A DNA stretch of 64,000 nt from contig CP145416.1 in NCBI GenBank assembly GCA_036867785.1, forward strand, positions 62,001 to 126,000. Direction: 5' to 3'. This document shows, piece by piece, positions 40,578 through 51,137 of the stretch (position 1 is its first letter; every line of letters begins with the position of its first letter). The position numbers were made by a program, and so were the translations under genes. This DNA comes from Plasmodiophora brassicae (taxonomy: Eukaryota > Endomyxa: Phytomyxea > Phytomyxea > Plasmodiophorida). The notes under the pieces are model-generated. The model was given only the letters and a program-made list of their open reading frames with translations. It was not told the DNA's origin and ran no database searches.

Positions 40578-41737
40578 ATGACACCAGCCGTGGCAACCGG
40601 CATGTTCTACGAGCACGCCGACCTGCTCCTTCATGACCCTCTTGCCTGCGGCGACCCGACTCTACTCCTCGATGATGACGACGACGACGCCGACGGGGCC
40701 AGGCCATCACCGACATCATCACTATCGTCGTCATCACTATCTTCAGCATCGTCACCGCCGCCGCGATTCGAGACGATCGTCACCCGACCGGCCATCAAGA
40801 CGGACGCTGTCAGCGATGTGATTGTCCTGCTTTCAAGAGGCGTTCAGGCGCAGCGCGTCGCTGATATCATGTACGCGGCCGTCACCGACGTCTCGCTGGC
40901 GGCCATGCGGCGAACACGACCTGCTGCACCGGCTACCGTCCATTCTGCTGTGCAAGTCAACATGCCGACGATGGTGACGGCGACTGCTATCGATGTCCCC
41001 CCGTCGGCCTTTGCTGCTGATCCCTTCGACGGCGCTGGCTTACTAGGACCGATGCCCGCCAGCATGCAATCGTTGGTCGACGGCGAGGAGGAACTGGTCG
41101 ACATGTCGGACACAGCGCAAGCGGTCGCATGCCTGGACCAGTTCCAGTGTCCAGAGTCCGGATGCACACGCCGGTTCAAGCGCAAGGACGCGCTGACCGT
41201 CCACTATCGGACGCATACCCACTGCCGGCCGTTCGTCTGCGAGTTCAGGGTCGGCGAGCACGAATGCGGTCAGCGATTCGCGTCCAAGACGGCCAAGAAG
41301 CGGCACGAGGCGTCGCACGCGTCCGAAGCGAACTTCCCGTGTCCCAAATGCCCGAAAAGGTTCAAGATGGCAGACGCGCTCGCCAAGCACAGCAAGACGC
41401 ACGACACCGGGCCCGCCTACGAATGCGAGATCTGCCACAGGAAGTTCAACCGCAAGGACAACCTGGACGTGCACAGGAACGTGCACAACGAGATCAAACG
41501 GTATCGGTGCCCGCTGTGCCCCCGGTCGTTCAAACAGCGCAGCGGCCTGTCGTTCCACCTGAACTCGCACCGGGAAATCGATCGACCGTTCCAGGTACTT
41601 GCGGCGAATACCATAGGGGAATAGGACCTCACCCTCCAGTTGCACAGTGCGACGCATGCGGGCGCCGATTCACGACGCGCACGTCGCTGAGCAAACACGC
41701 GCATACGCACGCCCCGGTCAACGAGTTCGCTGCGTGA
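40578..41737 (+). CDS. C2H2 zinc-finger protein with six fingers
   Basis: Two exons (40578-41594, 41648-41737) encode 368 residues. The N-terminal 200 residues have an Asp run and a Ser-rich stretch and no domain. Six C2H2 fingers follow, for example F-P-C-P-K-C-P-K-R-F...H-S-K-T-H and Y-E-C-E-I-C-H-R-K-F...H-R-N-V-H. The second finger has a long Cys-Cys gap and may be imperfect. The intron lies in the linker before the last finger and splicing recreates P-F-Q-C-D-A-C-G-R-R-F. The finger array resembles TFIIIA-type or general DNA-binding factors; I cannot assign an orthologue. The ATG at 40578 is the first in frame. Confidence 0.8.
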
Positions 41738-41860
41738 AGACGTCGTTCGGTTACCTACTCGCCAGCCATACTGTCGATCATTCCCCGCAATCCATCGCCA
41801 GACATACATCCCCCATCGTACGTAGACGACAATGCCCTGTGTCTGTTGTTCCGGTTCTGT

Positions 41861-43756
41861 TTACCGAACGTTCGCCAACGCGTCAATCCGCTGAAGGCAG
41901 TCCTGGATGACCGCCCTGCTGTCGTCATCGACGACGTCAACGTCAGCCGCCCGGAGCCTGTTGCCAATCTTGTCCCAGTTGAAAGACGACCCGAACGTGG
42001 AGCGTTCGGCGATTGCGCGGATCAGGCTGACGCCGGCGACCTGAACGAACGCGTCGTCCTCGAAGACGGCCGGCGCGGCGATCATCTCGAGCAGGTCGTC
42101 GACGAACGCGGCGAGGAGCGCGACGTCGACGACATCGACGCGGCCGATAACGATCTCCAGCATCGCCATCGCGGCGTACTGCATGTCGGCGTCCAGGTCG
42201 ACGTCCGCCTCGTGATCATCGTCGTCATCGTCCTGGTTGGCGACGTCGAAGTCGCCCAGGGCGATCTGGCACAGAACGTGCACCAGCCGAGACGCACACG
42301 ATGCGCAGTCTTCCCCGTCGGCGTTCAGCGCGACGCGCACGACCGCCACGACCTGCGCCGGGGAACACGGGCACGCCTCCAGCGCATCGAGCACGACGCC
42401 GACGGGCACACGTCCCGGTGCGAAGCAGGCCACGCGCCCGAGCGCTTCGCAGACGGCGGCCAGGACGCGGTCGGAGCACGCCCCGGATCGCAGCGACGCG
42501 ACCAGGTCGGCGACGTGCCGCTCGGCGAGGTCGACGTCGTGCGCGCGCAGCGCATAGACCACGTCGCTGACGACGAGCGGGTCCTGCACGACAGGCAGCG
42601 TGTCGTCGACGAACGCGGCGAGGTCGTCGCGCGCGATCGGGCAGTGCTGGAGCCAGCTCCTGTAGCAGTCGACGAGCGCGTCGCGGACCGACGACGACGA
42701 CGACGACAGTCGCGGAGTTTGCTCGACGAGCAGCGCGACGACGGGCGCCGACAGGGCCGGGTGGTGGTGGTGGTGGTGCGCGCGCGCCACGATATCGGCG
42801 AGGCAGCGGAGCCAGTCGGTCGGGCGCCGCTCCTCCCGGATCCGGTCGCCGACGAACGCGACGCAGCGCGCGATGCACGCCGGGGACAGCGCCGCGAAGC
42901 AGGACAGGACGGCGGCGTCGACGCGGGTGTCGAGGACGGCGTCCAGGGCGTCCAGCAGCGCCGGGTACGACGCGAATTCGGACGCGTACCGGGCCAGGTG
43001 CAGCGGTTCCCGATCGTCGTCGTCATCGTTGTCGTCGGCGGGGAAGAGCAGCGCGTCGGCGGGCGACGACGCCGGGCCGACGGTCAGGTCGACGATCTTC
43101 CCGAGGCATTCGGCGATGTCGCCGATGGCGCCCTGGAACGCGCCCGTGTGCAACCGGCGCAGCAGGCCGTGCACGACGGGCGGGTCAATGTAATCGGACG
43201 ACGCCCGCGCTGGCATGAACGAGACGGCCTGGCTGAGGTGCTGGACCGATTTGACGACGAGGTCCGCGTTGCAATCGTCGTTGACGACGCAGTCGCGGGC
43301 GAACGCCAACGCGGCGTCGTGCAGAGCCGAGAAGCGGTCCGGGTGCGTCGACAGCAACCGGGTGCACGTCGCCAGGATGCACCAGGCCAGGCGCGGGTCT
43401 GCGCCGGTGCGCGCGACCTCATCGCCGAGGCGCGCCTGGACCCAGGACGAGATCGCGCGCTCGTGCCGGTCCAGCGCGCGGGCGCCTCGACGATTCGGCA
43501 ACGTCGTCGACGCCAGCCCGATCGCATAGGCGATGTTCGGCAGCGCATCCGCGTGCGCGAGACGGCCCACGAGCCCGTCCACCAGGTCCTCCGCCGGGAC
43601 GTCCCACGATTTCAGGCACTCTGCGGGCGCGCGTTAGACCATCGCTGCATCGCGGAGGGCGACGACGCCCGCGACCGTACGGAGAATGTCCTCGGTGCTG
43701 GCCGCCTGGATCACGGCGCGCACCGCGACGTCGCCAGGGTCGGCAGACGCGGTCAT
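41861..43756 (-). CDS. HEAT-like helical-repeat protein, possibly importin-13/transportin-3-like
   Basis: Two exons (43681-43756 and 41861-43620) encode 611 residues; the 60-bp intron has a GTACGG donor and a GTCTAAC branch-like site. Splicing creates L-Q-C-L-K-S-W, a motif typical of importin-beta-like exportin/transportin repeats. The rest is a long run of paired hydrophobic helices with acidic loops (a D-D-N-D-D-D-D-D run and a poly-His stretch). Importin-13/TNPO3 proteins are about 920 residues, so the N-terminal Ran-binding part would be missing or lie in upstream exons; a short exon upstream (around 43770-43800) is open in frame. The family is uncertain. Confidence 0.6.
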
Positions 43757-43902
43757 GCTGCAACTGCAGCCGTCGGGCGCGGTGTCGTCGCACAATCTCT
43801 GAAAGTGCGGAGACAGCCCACTGAGGGCCGCAGGAACTGCAGGCGGGCCACAGTCGTGGGCTGCCGCTCTTGTCCGGACACCTACTGCCGTTTCATCGCG
43901 CG

Positions 43903-43909
43903 TTTTATA
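43903..43909 (-). promoter_or_regulatory. TATA box of the HEAT-like gene
   Basis: TATAAAA on the minus strand, 147 bp upstream of the ATG at 43756, in an otherwise GC-rich region. Confidence 0.35.
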
Positions 43910-44032
43910 ACGCGGAGCGGTAGGTACCGCGCCGCCGATTGCAAGTACGACGTGTAGGCATTATGACGAGGCTGAAGGGACGGCCGGTTGTGTATTGGGC
44001 GCTTCCAAGACCGTCGTATACGAGACCGTGGA

Positions 44033-44701
44033 TCAGTTCAGGTAGAACAGGGCGCCGACCACGACGGCGAGGAACGACACGGCCACGGTGACGGACGAGG
44101 TGCCGCTCTTGGCCGGGGCCGGCGTGGGCACGTCGCCCAGCCGCACAGGCGACGTCGTGCGCGCTGCCGCGTTCTGTCCCGGGGCGCCCGCCTGCTGCTG
44201 GGCGTTCGGCGCGCTCGTGCCCTGGAACGTGGTCGGGTCGGCCGGCAGGCTGCAGGAGCCGTAGTACGCCCAGCCATAGTTCTGCACCTGCGTCTGGACG
44301 CACTGCGCGTTCGCGTTCAGGGCCTGGCAGTCCGCGTTGGTCGAGCAGGTCAGCAGGTTCGGGCCGATCAGCGAGTAGAACGTCTTCTGGTCCTGCTGCT
44401 GGCAGAACGCCGTCTGATCCTGCGTCGTCGGGTCCGAGCACCACCCCCAGGCGCTGCAGCATTGCGGCCTGGTCGGCAACGTTCAGAGCAGGCCCCACAA
44501 CGGCGCACGCAGCCGAACGTACTGCTTGTTGACAGACGGGCAGCCGGTGTTGCCATAGAACGGGCCACACCGCAGACCTTGGACACCGGGCGCCGCGCCA
44601 GCACCAGCAGCAGCAGCAGCAGCGGCGGCCGCTGGCTTCGTCGTTTGCGCGAAGGCGACGACGCTGAGGCAGGCCACGGACAGCAGCAGCACGTTGTGCA
44701 T
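44033..44701 (-). CDS. Secreted hevein-like Cys-rich surface protein
   Basis: Two exons (44523-44701 and 44033-44468) encode 204 residues; the 54-bp intron has a canonical GTACGT donor and leaves V-N-K-Q-P-Q-C-C-S-A-W-G-W-C-S in frame. After the signal peptide and a poly-Ala run, R-C-G-P...G-C-P...Q-C-C-S-A-W-G-W-C-S...F-C resembles the chitin-binding hevein (type 1) pattern. A second Cys-rich portion follows, then a Pro/Ala/Thr stalk and a hydrophobic tail (V-A-V-S-F-L-A-V-V-V-G-A-L-F-Y-L) suggesting a GPI anchor. It may bind chitin, either of the organism's own resting-spore wall or during contact with other cells; that is inference. Confidence 0.7.
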
Positions 44702-45475
44702 CGTGTTCAGCAAGTCGACGACCCTTGTTGGCTAAGAGCAACGGCGGTTTGCAGAATGGCTGACACCCCCGGTTCGTGCACGGCCAAGCGGCCCTGGTGG
44801 AGCACGCGCCAGACCCGGCACGCGCCGCCTGGGTGCACACGCGCCCGCGTCCGAACGCATCCAGAGGGCACACTTATGCGTTCCTCCGGTGCAGGGCCTG
44901 ACAGGCTGCTCAAGCAGGACGGGCAGCATGTCCAGGTCGGACAGCAAACTGAATGCCTGCCGCACAGGTTGGCCAGTTGTCGTCGGGTCAGAACGTCATC
45001 CCCAGACGCTGCCGCACTGCCGATAACGTTAGTGAATGGTTTCATCGTACAATGCAAATACAACGTACTGGCTGTCGACAATGGGCAGCACCCGTCGCCG
45101 TACCAGTCCTACAGTGATACGCGGCAACAAATGTGCCGGATCAGTCGACTGACACGAAGCCGAGTGGATGGTAGAGCAGGAGCCCGTCGAGGTGTGCAAC
45201 TGTTCTTCGCGTCGGCTTCTAGCGGACGTCTTGGATGCCCCCCTTCGGGGGCGATGCGCACCAGAAGGACGGGGCGACGGCAGAATGGAGGTGCGGAAGA
45301 AACAAACGCAAGTCAATGCCAAGCCACGATTCGATAGCGGGATGGCGCGTGCGAGATTCTGCATCCAACCCCGAAAGAAGATGATACGCACGGGTTCGCG
45401 TGCCATATTCCATCTCCTGCTCAGGGGATGCTGCATACGCCCTGCAGACAGTCACTTTGATATCGCTCCAGTAAC
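44702..45475. other. Intergenic, nothing convincing
   Basis: About 775 bp. A minus-strand frame with many Cys (about 44740-45030) lacks a signal peptide and splice fit and is not called. A strong short hairpin (GCCCCCCTTCGGGGGC, 45237-45252) is present. Confidence 0.45.
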
Positions 45476-47083
45476 ATGACGACCCTCAAAACGGCCGTCG
45501 CTCTCCTGCTCCTGGGTGCATCCCGAGGAGCCGGTGCACCGCGATTCACCCAGACGGTCGGGCCGGGCGCGACAATCGCCCAGATCGACTACGCGAGCGG
45601 CGACGGGGAGCCGGATCGTCACCAGTTCGAGTTCAACAACGGGTACTGTGGCGAGGTGTCGATCCAGAACTCGTTGATGGCGTTCGGCAGCTGGGTCGGA
45701 GAGTGGCAGATTCGCTCGGTGGCGTCGCCGGGCGTATCCCAAGGCACCTCCGGTTCGCAGCTCCTGCTCGGCGTCAACGATGAAGCCGCTGCGAAAGCGT
45801 TGGCGCTCAACCACGTCGAGTACGACCCGTTCTCGAGCGGAAAGCTGAACACGGCCAACGACTTCCTGCTCTGGATTAAGCAGCGGGTGTTCGCTGGCGC
45901 ATCCGTCACGATCGGCGTCATGATGAACGCGGCCACGTTCGGCACGTCGTGCCCTTCCATATGCGGGACGTGCACGACCGCGTCGCAATCGTGTACCTCC
46001 AAGTGCAGTGATTGCGACCCCGAGTACGACCACATCGTGACCGTATCAAGATGGGAGCAGGCAGCGGCCCATGGAGCACTGGACCTGACGCAGGTCTGGC
46101 CCGACGAGATCATCACGATCCTCGACCACGGCGCGTACATGGACGACGCCGACAACCCGACGTCGGGCAACCTGTACACGTTCTCTGCGACCGTTGCCGA
46201 GTTCCAGCAGACGCGCATGTCGGCCAACTCGGCATCGCTCGGCCCGTACTCGATCGTCATCCCGAACCCAGCAACAGCGACCAGCGCCAGCGACGCCAAT
46301 ATCAACTTTGGGATCGCAATCGCGGGCAACGTCGACCCGAACGGAGAGACCTTCCCGTGCTACACGTCGGCCAGCGTCAGCAACGAGTTCCCGGCCGGGC
46401 AGAATTGCGGGCCAGATCCGAACGACGCCACCTCGTGCACGGATTACAGCTGGACAACTGCCAAGGAGCCGGCGGCCGTCTCGCTGACGCTGACAACGAC
46501 CTGTACAGGATTGACGCCGGGAACCGCCTACGTCATGTACACGTACTATACGAACACGGCCGTGCCTACGCAAGGCGGTTTCAATGCACATGCCGGCAGC
46601 GCTGGCGCTGTTACCCAATTCACGGCAGCGTCGACGACTTGGACGTACACAGAGGCCAATGTCCCATCATCGTCCATGCGGTTCTACCGTACCGTCGTTG
46701 CACAAACACCCAACCCGACGCCGTCCCCAACCCGAGCGCCCACGCCGCGACCGACTCCTCAGCCAACCCGAGCACCCACGCCGCGGCCGACACCACAGCC
46801 AACACAGACACCCGGCCCACACCCGACCCCATCACCAACGGACGCACCCAGCCCACACCCGACACCAGCGCCAACCCCAGGGCCGACACCATCACCAAAT
46901 CACGCGCCCAGCCCTCAACCGACCCCATCACCAACGGACGCACCCAGCCCACGCCCGACACCAGCGCCAACCCCGGGGCCGACACCATCACCAACTCACG
47001 CGCCCAGCCCGCGCCCGACGCCAGAGCCCAACGCGCATCATCGCCACCATCACCACCGACACCGACATCGCCGCCGCGACTGA
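45476..47083 (+). CDS. Secreted papain-like-fold protein with Pro/Thr/Ser stalk
   Basis: A single exon of 535 residues. A signal peptide ([16 protein letters not shown]) precedes [14 protein letters not shown], a Cys in a YCGE setting, and later [11 protein letters not shown] and I-L-D-H-G-A. Cys, His and Asp/Asn in this order suggest a papain-like (C39/C1-type) hydrolase, but no standard family signature is complete. A beta-rich section follows. From about residue 410 there is a long array of P-T-P-S-P-T and A-P-S-P-x-P-T-P units, probably an O-glycosylated stalk, ending oddly in a His/Arg run. A secreted or wall-bound protease is the most economical reading. Confidence 0.6.
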   Translation: MTTLKTAVALLLLGASRGAGAPRFTQTVGPGATIAQIDYASGDGEPDRHQFEFNNGYCGEVSIQNSLMAFGSWVGEWQIRSVASPGVSQGTSGSQLLLGVNDEAAAKALALNHVEYDPFSSGKLNTANDFLLWIKQRVFAGASVTIGVMMNAATFGTSCPSICGTCTTASQSCTSKCSDCDPEYDHIVTVSRWEQAAAHGALDLTQVWPDEIITILDHGAYMDDADNPTSGNLYTFSATVAEFQQTRMSANSASLGPYSIVIPNPATATSASDANINFGIAIAGNVDPNGETFPCYTSASVSNEFPAGQNCGPDPNDATSCTDYSWTTAKEPAAVSLTLTTTCTGLTPGTAYVMYTYYTNTAVPTQGGFNAHAGSAGAVTQFTAASTTWTYTEANVPSSSMRFYRTVVAQTPNPTPSPTRAPTPRPTPQPTRAPTPRPTPQPTQTPGPHPTPSPTDAPSPHPTPAPTPGPTPSPNHAPSPQPTPSPTDAPSPRPTPAPTPGPTPSPTHAPSPRPTPEPNAHHRHHHHRHRHRRRD

Positions 47084-47187
47084 ACGCCCTCCACTCCCCA
47101 AATCCCAATGAAGACAAAGAACGACTGATTGTATGACAGCGACCCCCCGCTCCATGTGATGCACTTCGACTGGTGGATGGAGCTCTG

Positions 47188-47348
47188 CAGTCGCGCACAC
47201 CAGTTATCAGCAGTCGCGCACACCAGTTATCAGCAGTCGCGCACACCAGTTATCAGCAGTCGCGCACTCCAGTTATCAGCAGTCGCGCACAACAGTTATC
47301 AGCAGTCGCGCACAACAGGGTATCTGCAGCCGCGCACAGCAGTCGCCC
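47188..47348. repeat. 23-bp tandem repeat (minisatellite)
   Basis: About six copies of CAGTCGCGCACACCAGTTAT-CAG, starting at 47188, 47211, 47234, 47257 and 47280, then two decayed copies. The copies abut with no unique spacers. They lie in the 545-bp gap between the papain-like gene and the acyltransferase gene, which otherwise shows nothing. Confidence 0.85.
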
Positions 47349-47628
47349 CTCACGACGGCGCGTTCCGTGATGCCTTCGTGAGAGGCGTCGCCCTGACCAT
47401 GCGGGCTGTCAGCGTCGAGGAGTCCGCGGGCGGGTGGACTGCAGACTTCCTCTCGCCCGACATGTTCGCGCACCTGTGACAGGTACCAGCCCGGTACCTG
47501 CGATCTGTACTGTACCCGGACAGTGTAAACGCCTGCCCTGATTCTCGGTACGGTCAGGATATCGTCCGAACGGGCAGTCCCAGACAAACGTCAGTTGCTT
47601 ATTGGTGTACTCGCGACGACGGGTGACG

Positions 47629-48807
47629 ATGGGGTCGTCGGGCAAGCAAGGTTCTTGGGGCTCCACCGCCGCCATGGCGCTCGTTCTGTTGATCCCCGGG
47701 CTGTGCGTCCTCATCACGACGACGGCCATCGCTCTCGTGATCCAGTTCGACAATCGCGCTGGCCTCGTCCTGGTCGTCCTCGTCCTGACGCACTCGACGT
47801 ACCCGACCATCTTCTCGTGGCACACGTCAGGCGGCTGCCGATCAGCGCGGGTGCGCCGCGCGACCATCTTCAAGGCCATGGCGTCGTACTTCCACCAGGG
47901 CATCACGGTCGTCGGTGCTGAGAACATCCCGGACTCGACCGCGTTCATCCTGGGCATGAGCCCGCATGGCATCCTGCCGTTCGCCGGGTTCCTCTGCTTC
48001 GCAACGGACGCCGTTCTGCGGACGACGGCGAACGTTCGCGTCGGGACGCTGACGCTCAACTTCCGCATTCCCATCTTCAGCCAGCTCCTGGGCCTACTTG
48101 GTGTGGTCGACGTGTCGCGTGCGTCCATCATGAACGTCCTGAATCGAGGGGCCGGCAACGGCATCTGCGTCTTTGTCGGTGGCGCATGCGAAGCCGCTCA
48201 CGCCGGATCGGGAGAGTACAACCTCATCATTCGCCGGGGGTTCATCAACGTCGCGATACAGTCGGGCGCCGCTATCGTTCCCTGCGTCACCGTCGGCGAA
48301 CACGAATCATGGAAGCAGCGCCAGTACGCGACGCCAGCAATCGCACGACTTCAACGCCTCGTGAAAGCCTGCACTGGCGTCTTCGTCCCGGTTCTGCAGT
48401 CGGCGTTGCCCGACCCAGGCGTTTCACTCCGTCTCGTCATCGGTCAAGCCATCAACACAACCGACGCGACCGCGACCGCTGACGTCCTGTACGATCGTTA
48501 CTGCCGTTCTGTCCTGGACCTCATCAAGGAGCACGACCCGCAAGCGAAGGTGACGATCAACGGCGAACCGGCTGCTGCATGCCCCTGTAGTGGTACTCCC
48601 GAACCAGCGGGGAAGCCCAGCACACGTGCAATCACGGCGCGACCGTTTACGTTCGCACGACGCCGTTCGCCGGCGCGGTGCTGTGCGTGCTTCAAAGCGA
48701 ACCCGCGCAAGATGAAGCGCCTCAACGGGGCGTCCAAGCGGGCCAGTGCGCCTGGAAACCCATGCTTAGTATCTCCACACTGGCCACGTCCAGCGTGGAG
48801 ATACTGA
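47629..48807 (+). CDS. DGAT2/MGAT-type acyltransferase
   Basis: Encodes 392 residues from the ATG at 47629. Two hydrophobic N-terminal segments are followed by M-S-P-H-G-I-L-P (SPHG at 111-114, where most DGAT2 proteins have HPHG; the catalytic-region His is kept) and F-V-G-G-A-C-E-A (the family's G-G-x-x-E). R-R-G-F-I-N-V-A and I-V-P-C-V-T-V-G-E match the conserved R-K-G-F and V-P-v-f-x-F-G-E blocks. DGAT2 enzymes acylate diacylglycerol to triacylglycerol in the ER, fitting the desaturase in this window. The last 55 residues are basic and unlike the family. The stop codon lies inside a long hairpin (48751-48822). Confidence 0.85.
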   Translation: MGSSGKQGSWGSTAAMALVLLIPGLCVLITTTAIALVIQFDNRAGLVLVVLVLTHSTYPTIFSWHTSGGCRSARVRRATIFKAMASYFHQGITVVGAENIPDSTAFILGMSPHGILPFAGFLCFATDAVLRTTANVRVGTLTLNFRIPIFSQLLGLLGVVDVSRASIMNVLNRGAGNGICVFVGGACEAAHAGSGEYNLIIRRGFINVAIQSGAAIVPCVTVGEHESWKQRQYATPAIARLQRLVKACTGVFVPVLQSALPDPGVSLRLVIGQAINTTDATATADVLYDRYCRSVLDLIKEHDPQAKVTINGEPAAACPCSGTPEPAGKPSTRAITARPFTFARRRSPARCCACFKANPRKMKRLNGASKRASAPGNPCLVSPHWPRPAWRY

Positions 48808-48822
48808 ATATGGGGTTCCAGG
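48751..48822. repeat. 28-bp imperfect hairpin spanning the acyltransferase stop
   Basis: Arms 48751-48778 and 48795-48822 match at 24 of 28 positions, with some mismatches able to pair as G-U in RNA, around a 16-nt loop. The outer ends CCTGGAA/TTCCAGG and inner ends AGTATCTCCAC/GTGGAGATACT are perfect. The stop TGA of the acyltransferase is in the right arm. Confidence 0.8.
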
Positions 48823-49488
48823 TTGTATGCCGTCGACGAGCAAAGTAATTGTACATATAAACCATGTCCTGCTGCGCCGTTGGTCATACCGTTCTATCGA
48901 ACAGATTCGTTGGCGTCACGCAGCGGAGCCCTGCTACGGGTGGTTATCAGGCCGGATCCCGGCCTGCCGCCCGCTCGGCCACCGTTACTCGCGCCAAGTA
49001 CGCGTATGTACAGGGCGCAGGTCCAGGTTGCCGCGATATGTGTAAACAGTCCACGGTCCACCCTGAACCTTATTGAGCTCGTGTCGCTTTCGATCCTACA
49101 TGCTTCGTACGTGGCACTATGGGTCCTGCGTTGGAGGGCACGCTATGACGGTGCTGGTACGCGTCCACGGCCGCGGCCCGGATGTGCCACCGTACGTGGC
49201 CTGCACGGGATGTTTTGCACCCAGAAGATGACGTGCGGGACGCGACGCCGTCTCGCGCCACAACTCGAACGGTTGAACAATACGAGCGGCGTTGACGAGG
49301 GTATGGGTACCGTACCACGACGCAGGAACTGCAGGACGGGGAAGGGCCAGACACTTACCACCAGTGGCGCACAACCTATTTAGTTCTGGCAGTCACGCGC
49401 AAGTCAAGAATTGCGTGCAGAACCGCGCGCGCGCCCAGTCGAGTCGTCGTTACACGGTTATTCGTTCGGACCGGGCGGTCACCCTGGC
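48823..49488. other. Intergenic, nothing recognised
   Basis: About 665 bp between the acyltransferase hairpin and SFT2. Several short frames are open but none has a signal peptide, domain or splice-supported continuation. Confidence 0.45.
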
Positions 49489-50032
49489 ATGGAGGGCATC
49501 CGGAATGCGCTTGGTCGAACTGGGGGCGCCGATCGGGCGCGATCGTCCAGCATCGACCTGACGGAAGGGTGCGGGTCACTGTCGTACAAGAACGTATGCT
49601 GTAGCGTTGTCAATATGCGCCGACACTGTCGATGACGTTTGGCGTACGTAGCGACTGGTGGGATTCGGCGTCTGTTTCATCCTGGGGTGGTTCATCACGT
49701 TCCTGTCGTTGCTGACAATGGGCTCCATTGTCACGAGTCCGGCGCGGTTCGCCACTCTGTACACGCTGGGGAATATCACGGCCATCGCCAGCACGTTCTT
49801 CATCTACGGGCCCGTACGGCAGGCGAAAACGATGATGAAACAAAGCCGATGGATAGCCACGATCATCTACGTCCTCTTCATGGTCCTGACGCTGTTTGCT
49901 GCGTTCAAACCCGACCCGAAACCGGGCGTCATCATTCTCGCTGTCATCGGCCAGTTCCTTGCGTCGTTATGGTATTCGCTGAGCTTCATCCCGTTCGCAC
50001 GCGACGGCGTCAAGAGGGTGCTCGGCCTCTAG
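49489..50032 (+). CDS. SFT2-family Golgi membrane protein
   Basis: Two exons (49489-49593, 49652-50032) encode 161 residues. Splicing joins S-L-S-Y-K-N to R-L-V-G-F-G-V-C-F, the conserved entry into the first helix. Four transmembrane segments follow with family marks F-A-T-L-Y-T-L-G-N-I, S-T-F-F-I-Y-G-P-V-R-Q, W-Y-S-L-S-F-I-P-F-A-R-D. SFT2 proteins assist fusion of endosome-derived vesicles with the Golgi. The cytosolic N-terminus is short and hydrophilic as usual. Confidence 0.9.
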
Positions 50033-50098
50033 TGTGTATCTTCATACATGAATGGAATCGTCCGGCGGCGATCGCCCTGCGTCGTTCCCCGAATTCGC

Positions 50099-51037
50099 TT
50101 AGGGCGCTCCGCGAACCTTGTCCTTGAAGAGCTTCTCGTACTGGTGGTAGACCGCCTTTTGTCGCGTCCTCGTCTGCATCAGGTTCTCCAGGACCCTCTG
50201 CTCCAGCGCCGCCATCTCCATCAACTTCTTCTCCGCCTGGTTCCGTCGCTCGACCTCGTCCATCAACCTCTCCTAACAGTTGTCCGCCGTGTTATGCCCA
50301 CCGTGTTCGAGTAGTACCAGGATTGCAATACCGACCTCCCGCTGCTTCTCTGCCTTGCGCTGTGCGGCTTCCTGCGAACGTCGCCGTTTCTCCATCCACT
50401 CGTTCTTCTGCTTGCGAATCATGTCGGCCGATGACTCCGCGTGGGCGCTGGCCATGCCCCTCGACGTCTTCAGCGCGGCGGCGCGCACCCGCTGATCCCT
50501 GGCAGCGTTCCGCTTCTCGGCGAGCTCCTGGCGTAACTTGGCCGCCAACTTCTGCTTCGCCTTCTGCGACTGTTGCTTGACGCGAGTCGCGTTCGCGATC
50601 AACGTCTGCGACACGACCTGCTTCGCTTGCTGCAGGCGCTGCTTCAGCTCCGACTCTTCCTGCTGGCACCTTTGCACTTTCTGCCATCGTAGAGACGTTA
50701 ACGCATGTGGCAGCGTATTGCCGAACGGGGCATCCAACCTCGACGGTCTGACTCATGGCCCGGATTCTCCTCTGCGATCGCTCTTCTTCTGCCTGCCGTG
50801 TTAGGGGAACAGTCAACTGCCTGTGGCACCGGGTGCGGATGGTGATCGGACCATTAGCAGTGCAATCCGGTTGGACAGCAGTTGCACCGAGTTCTCCGCC
50901 TGCCTGCGATGGTTCTTGATGCGCAGCAGGTTGTCAGGCACTTGGCCGGGCACGCCGCTGCCCTCCTTGCTGCTGCTCCTGTCGGTGGACGGACAGGACG
51001 GCGTCGGGCACGCTGACCCGGGCGGCGTCGCCATCAT
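50099..51037 (-). CDS. Coiled-coil protein of unknown function
   Basis: Four phase-0 exons (50852-51037, 50739-50792, 50336-50680, 50099-50272) encode 252 residues. After a Ser/Pro-rich N-terminus nearly the whole protein is a highly charged helix: Q-Q-E-E-S-E-L-K-Q-R-L, K-L-A-A-K-L-R-Q-E-L-A-E-K-R-N-A-A-R, E-E-R-L-M-D-E-V-E-R-R-N-Q-A-E-K-K-L. The joins at all three introns preserve the heptad register. No family is recognised; cytoskeletal or basal-body scaffolds often look like this. It converges on SFT2, 66 bp apart. Confidence 0.65.
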
Positions 51038-51137
51038 GGCGTGCGGTGCTCGCGACAGTTCCTTCAATTAATTGGCGAGTCCTATAGGCGGCGGCGTACT
51101 CTAGACGATCTGACTTATACCGGCAACCGAATCGCGT

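Noticed and set aside
41846-43957. 703-codon plus-strand frame opposite the HEAT-like gene
   Set aside because: Composition is dominated by Arg/Val/Asp from reverse-strand codons; the minus strand has helical repeats, a good intron and a TATA element.
44740-45030. Cys-rich minus-strand frame next to the hevein-like gene
   Set aside because: No signal peptide, no start with support, and Cys spacing is irregular; probably chance in a TGC/TGT-rich region.
45237-45252. GCCCCCCTTCGGGGGC hairpin considered as a terminator
   Set aside because: No adjacent gene end or T-run; in a eukaryotic context a single short GC hairpin is not evidence of termination.
46730-47030. Repeated CCAACCC/CACGCC units considered as non-coding satellite
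   Set aside because: The frame stays open and encodes a regular Pro/Thr/Ser stalk continuous with the secreted protein.
47188-47348. Tandem repeat considered as a CRISPR array
   Set aside because: The 23-bp units abut with no unique spacers and the genome is eukaryotic.
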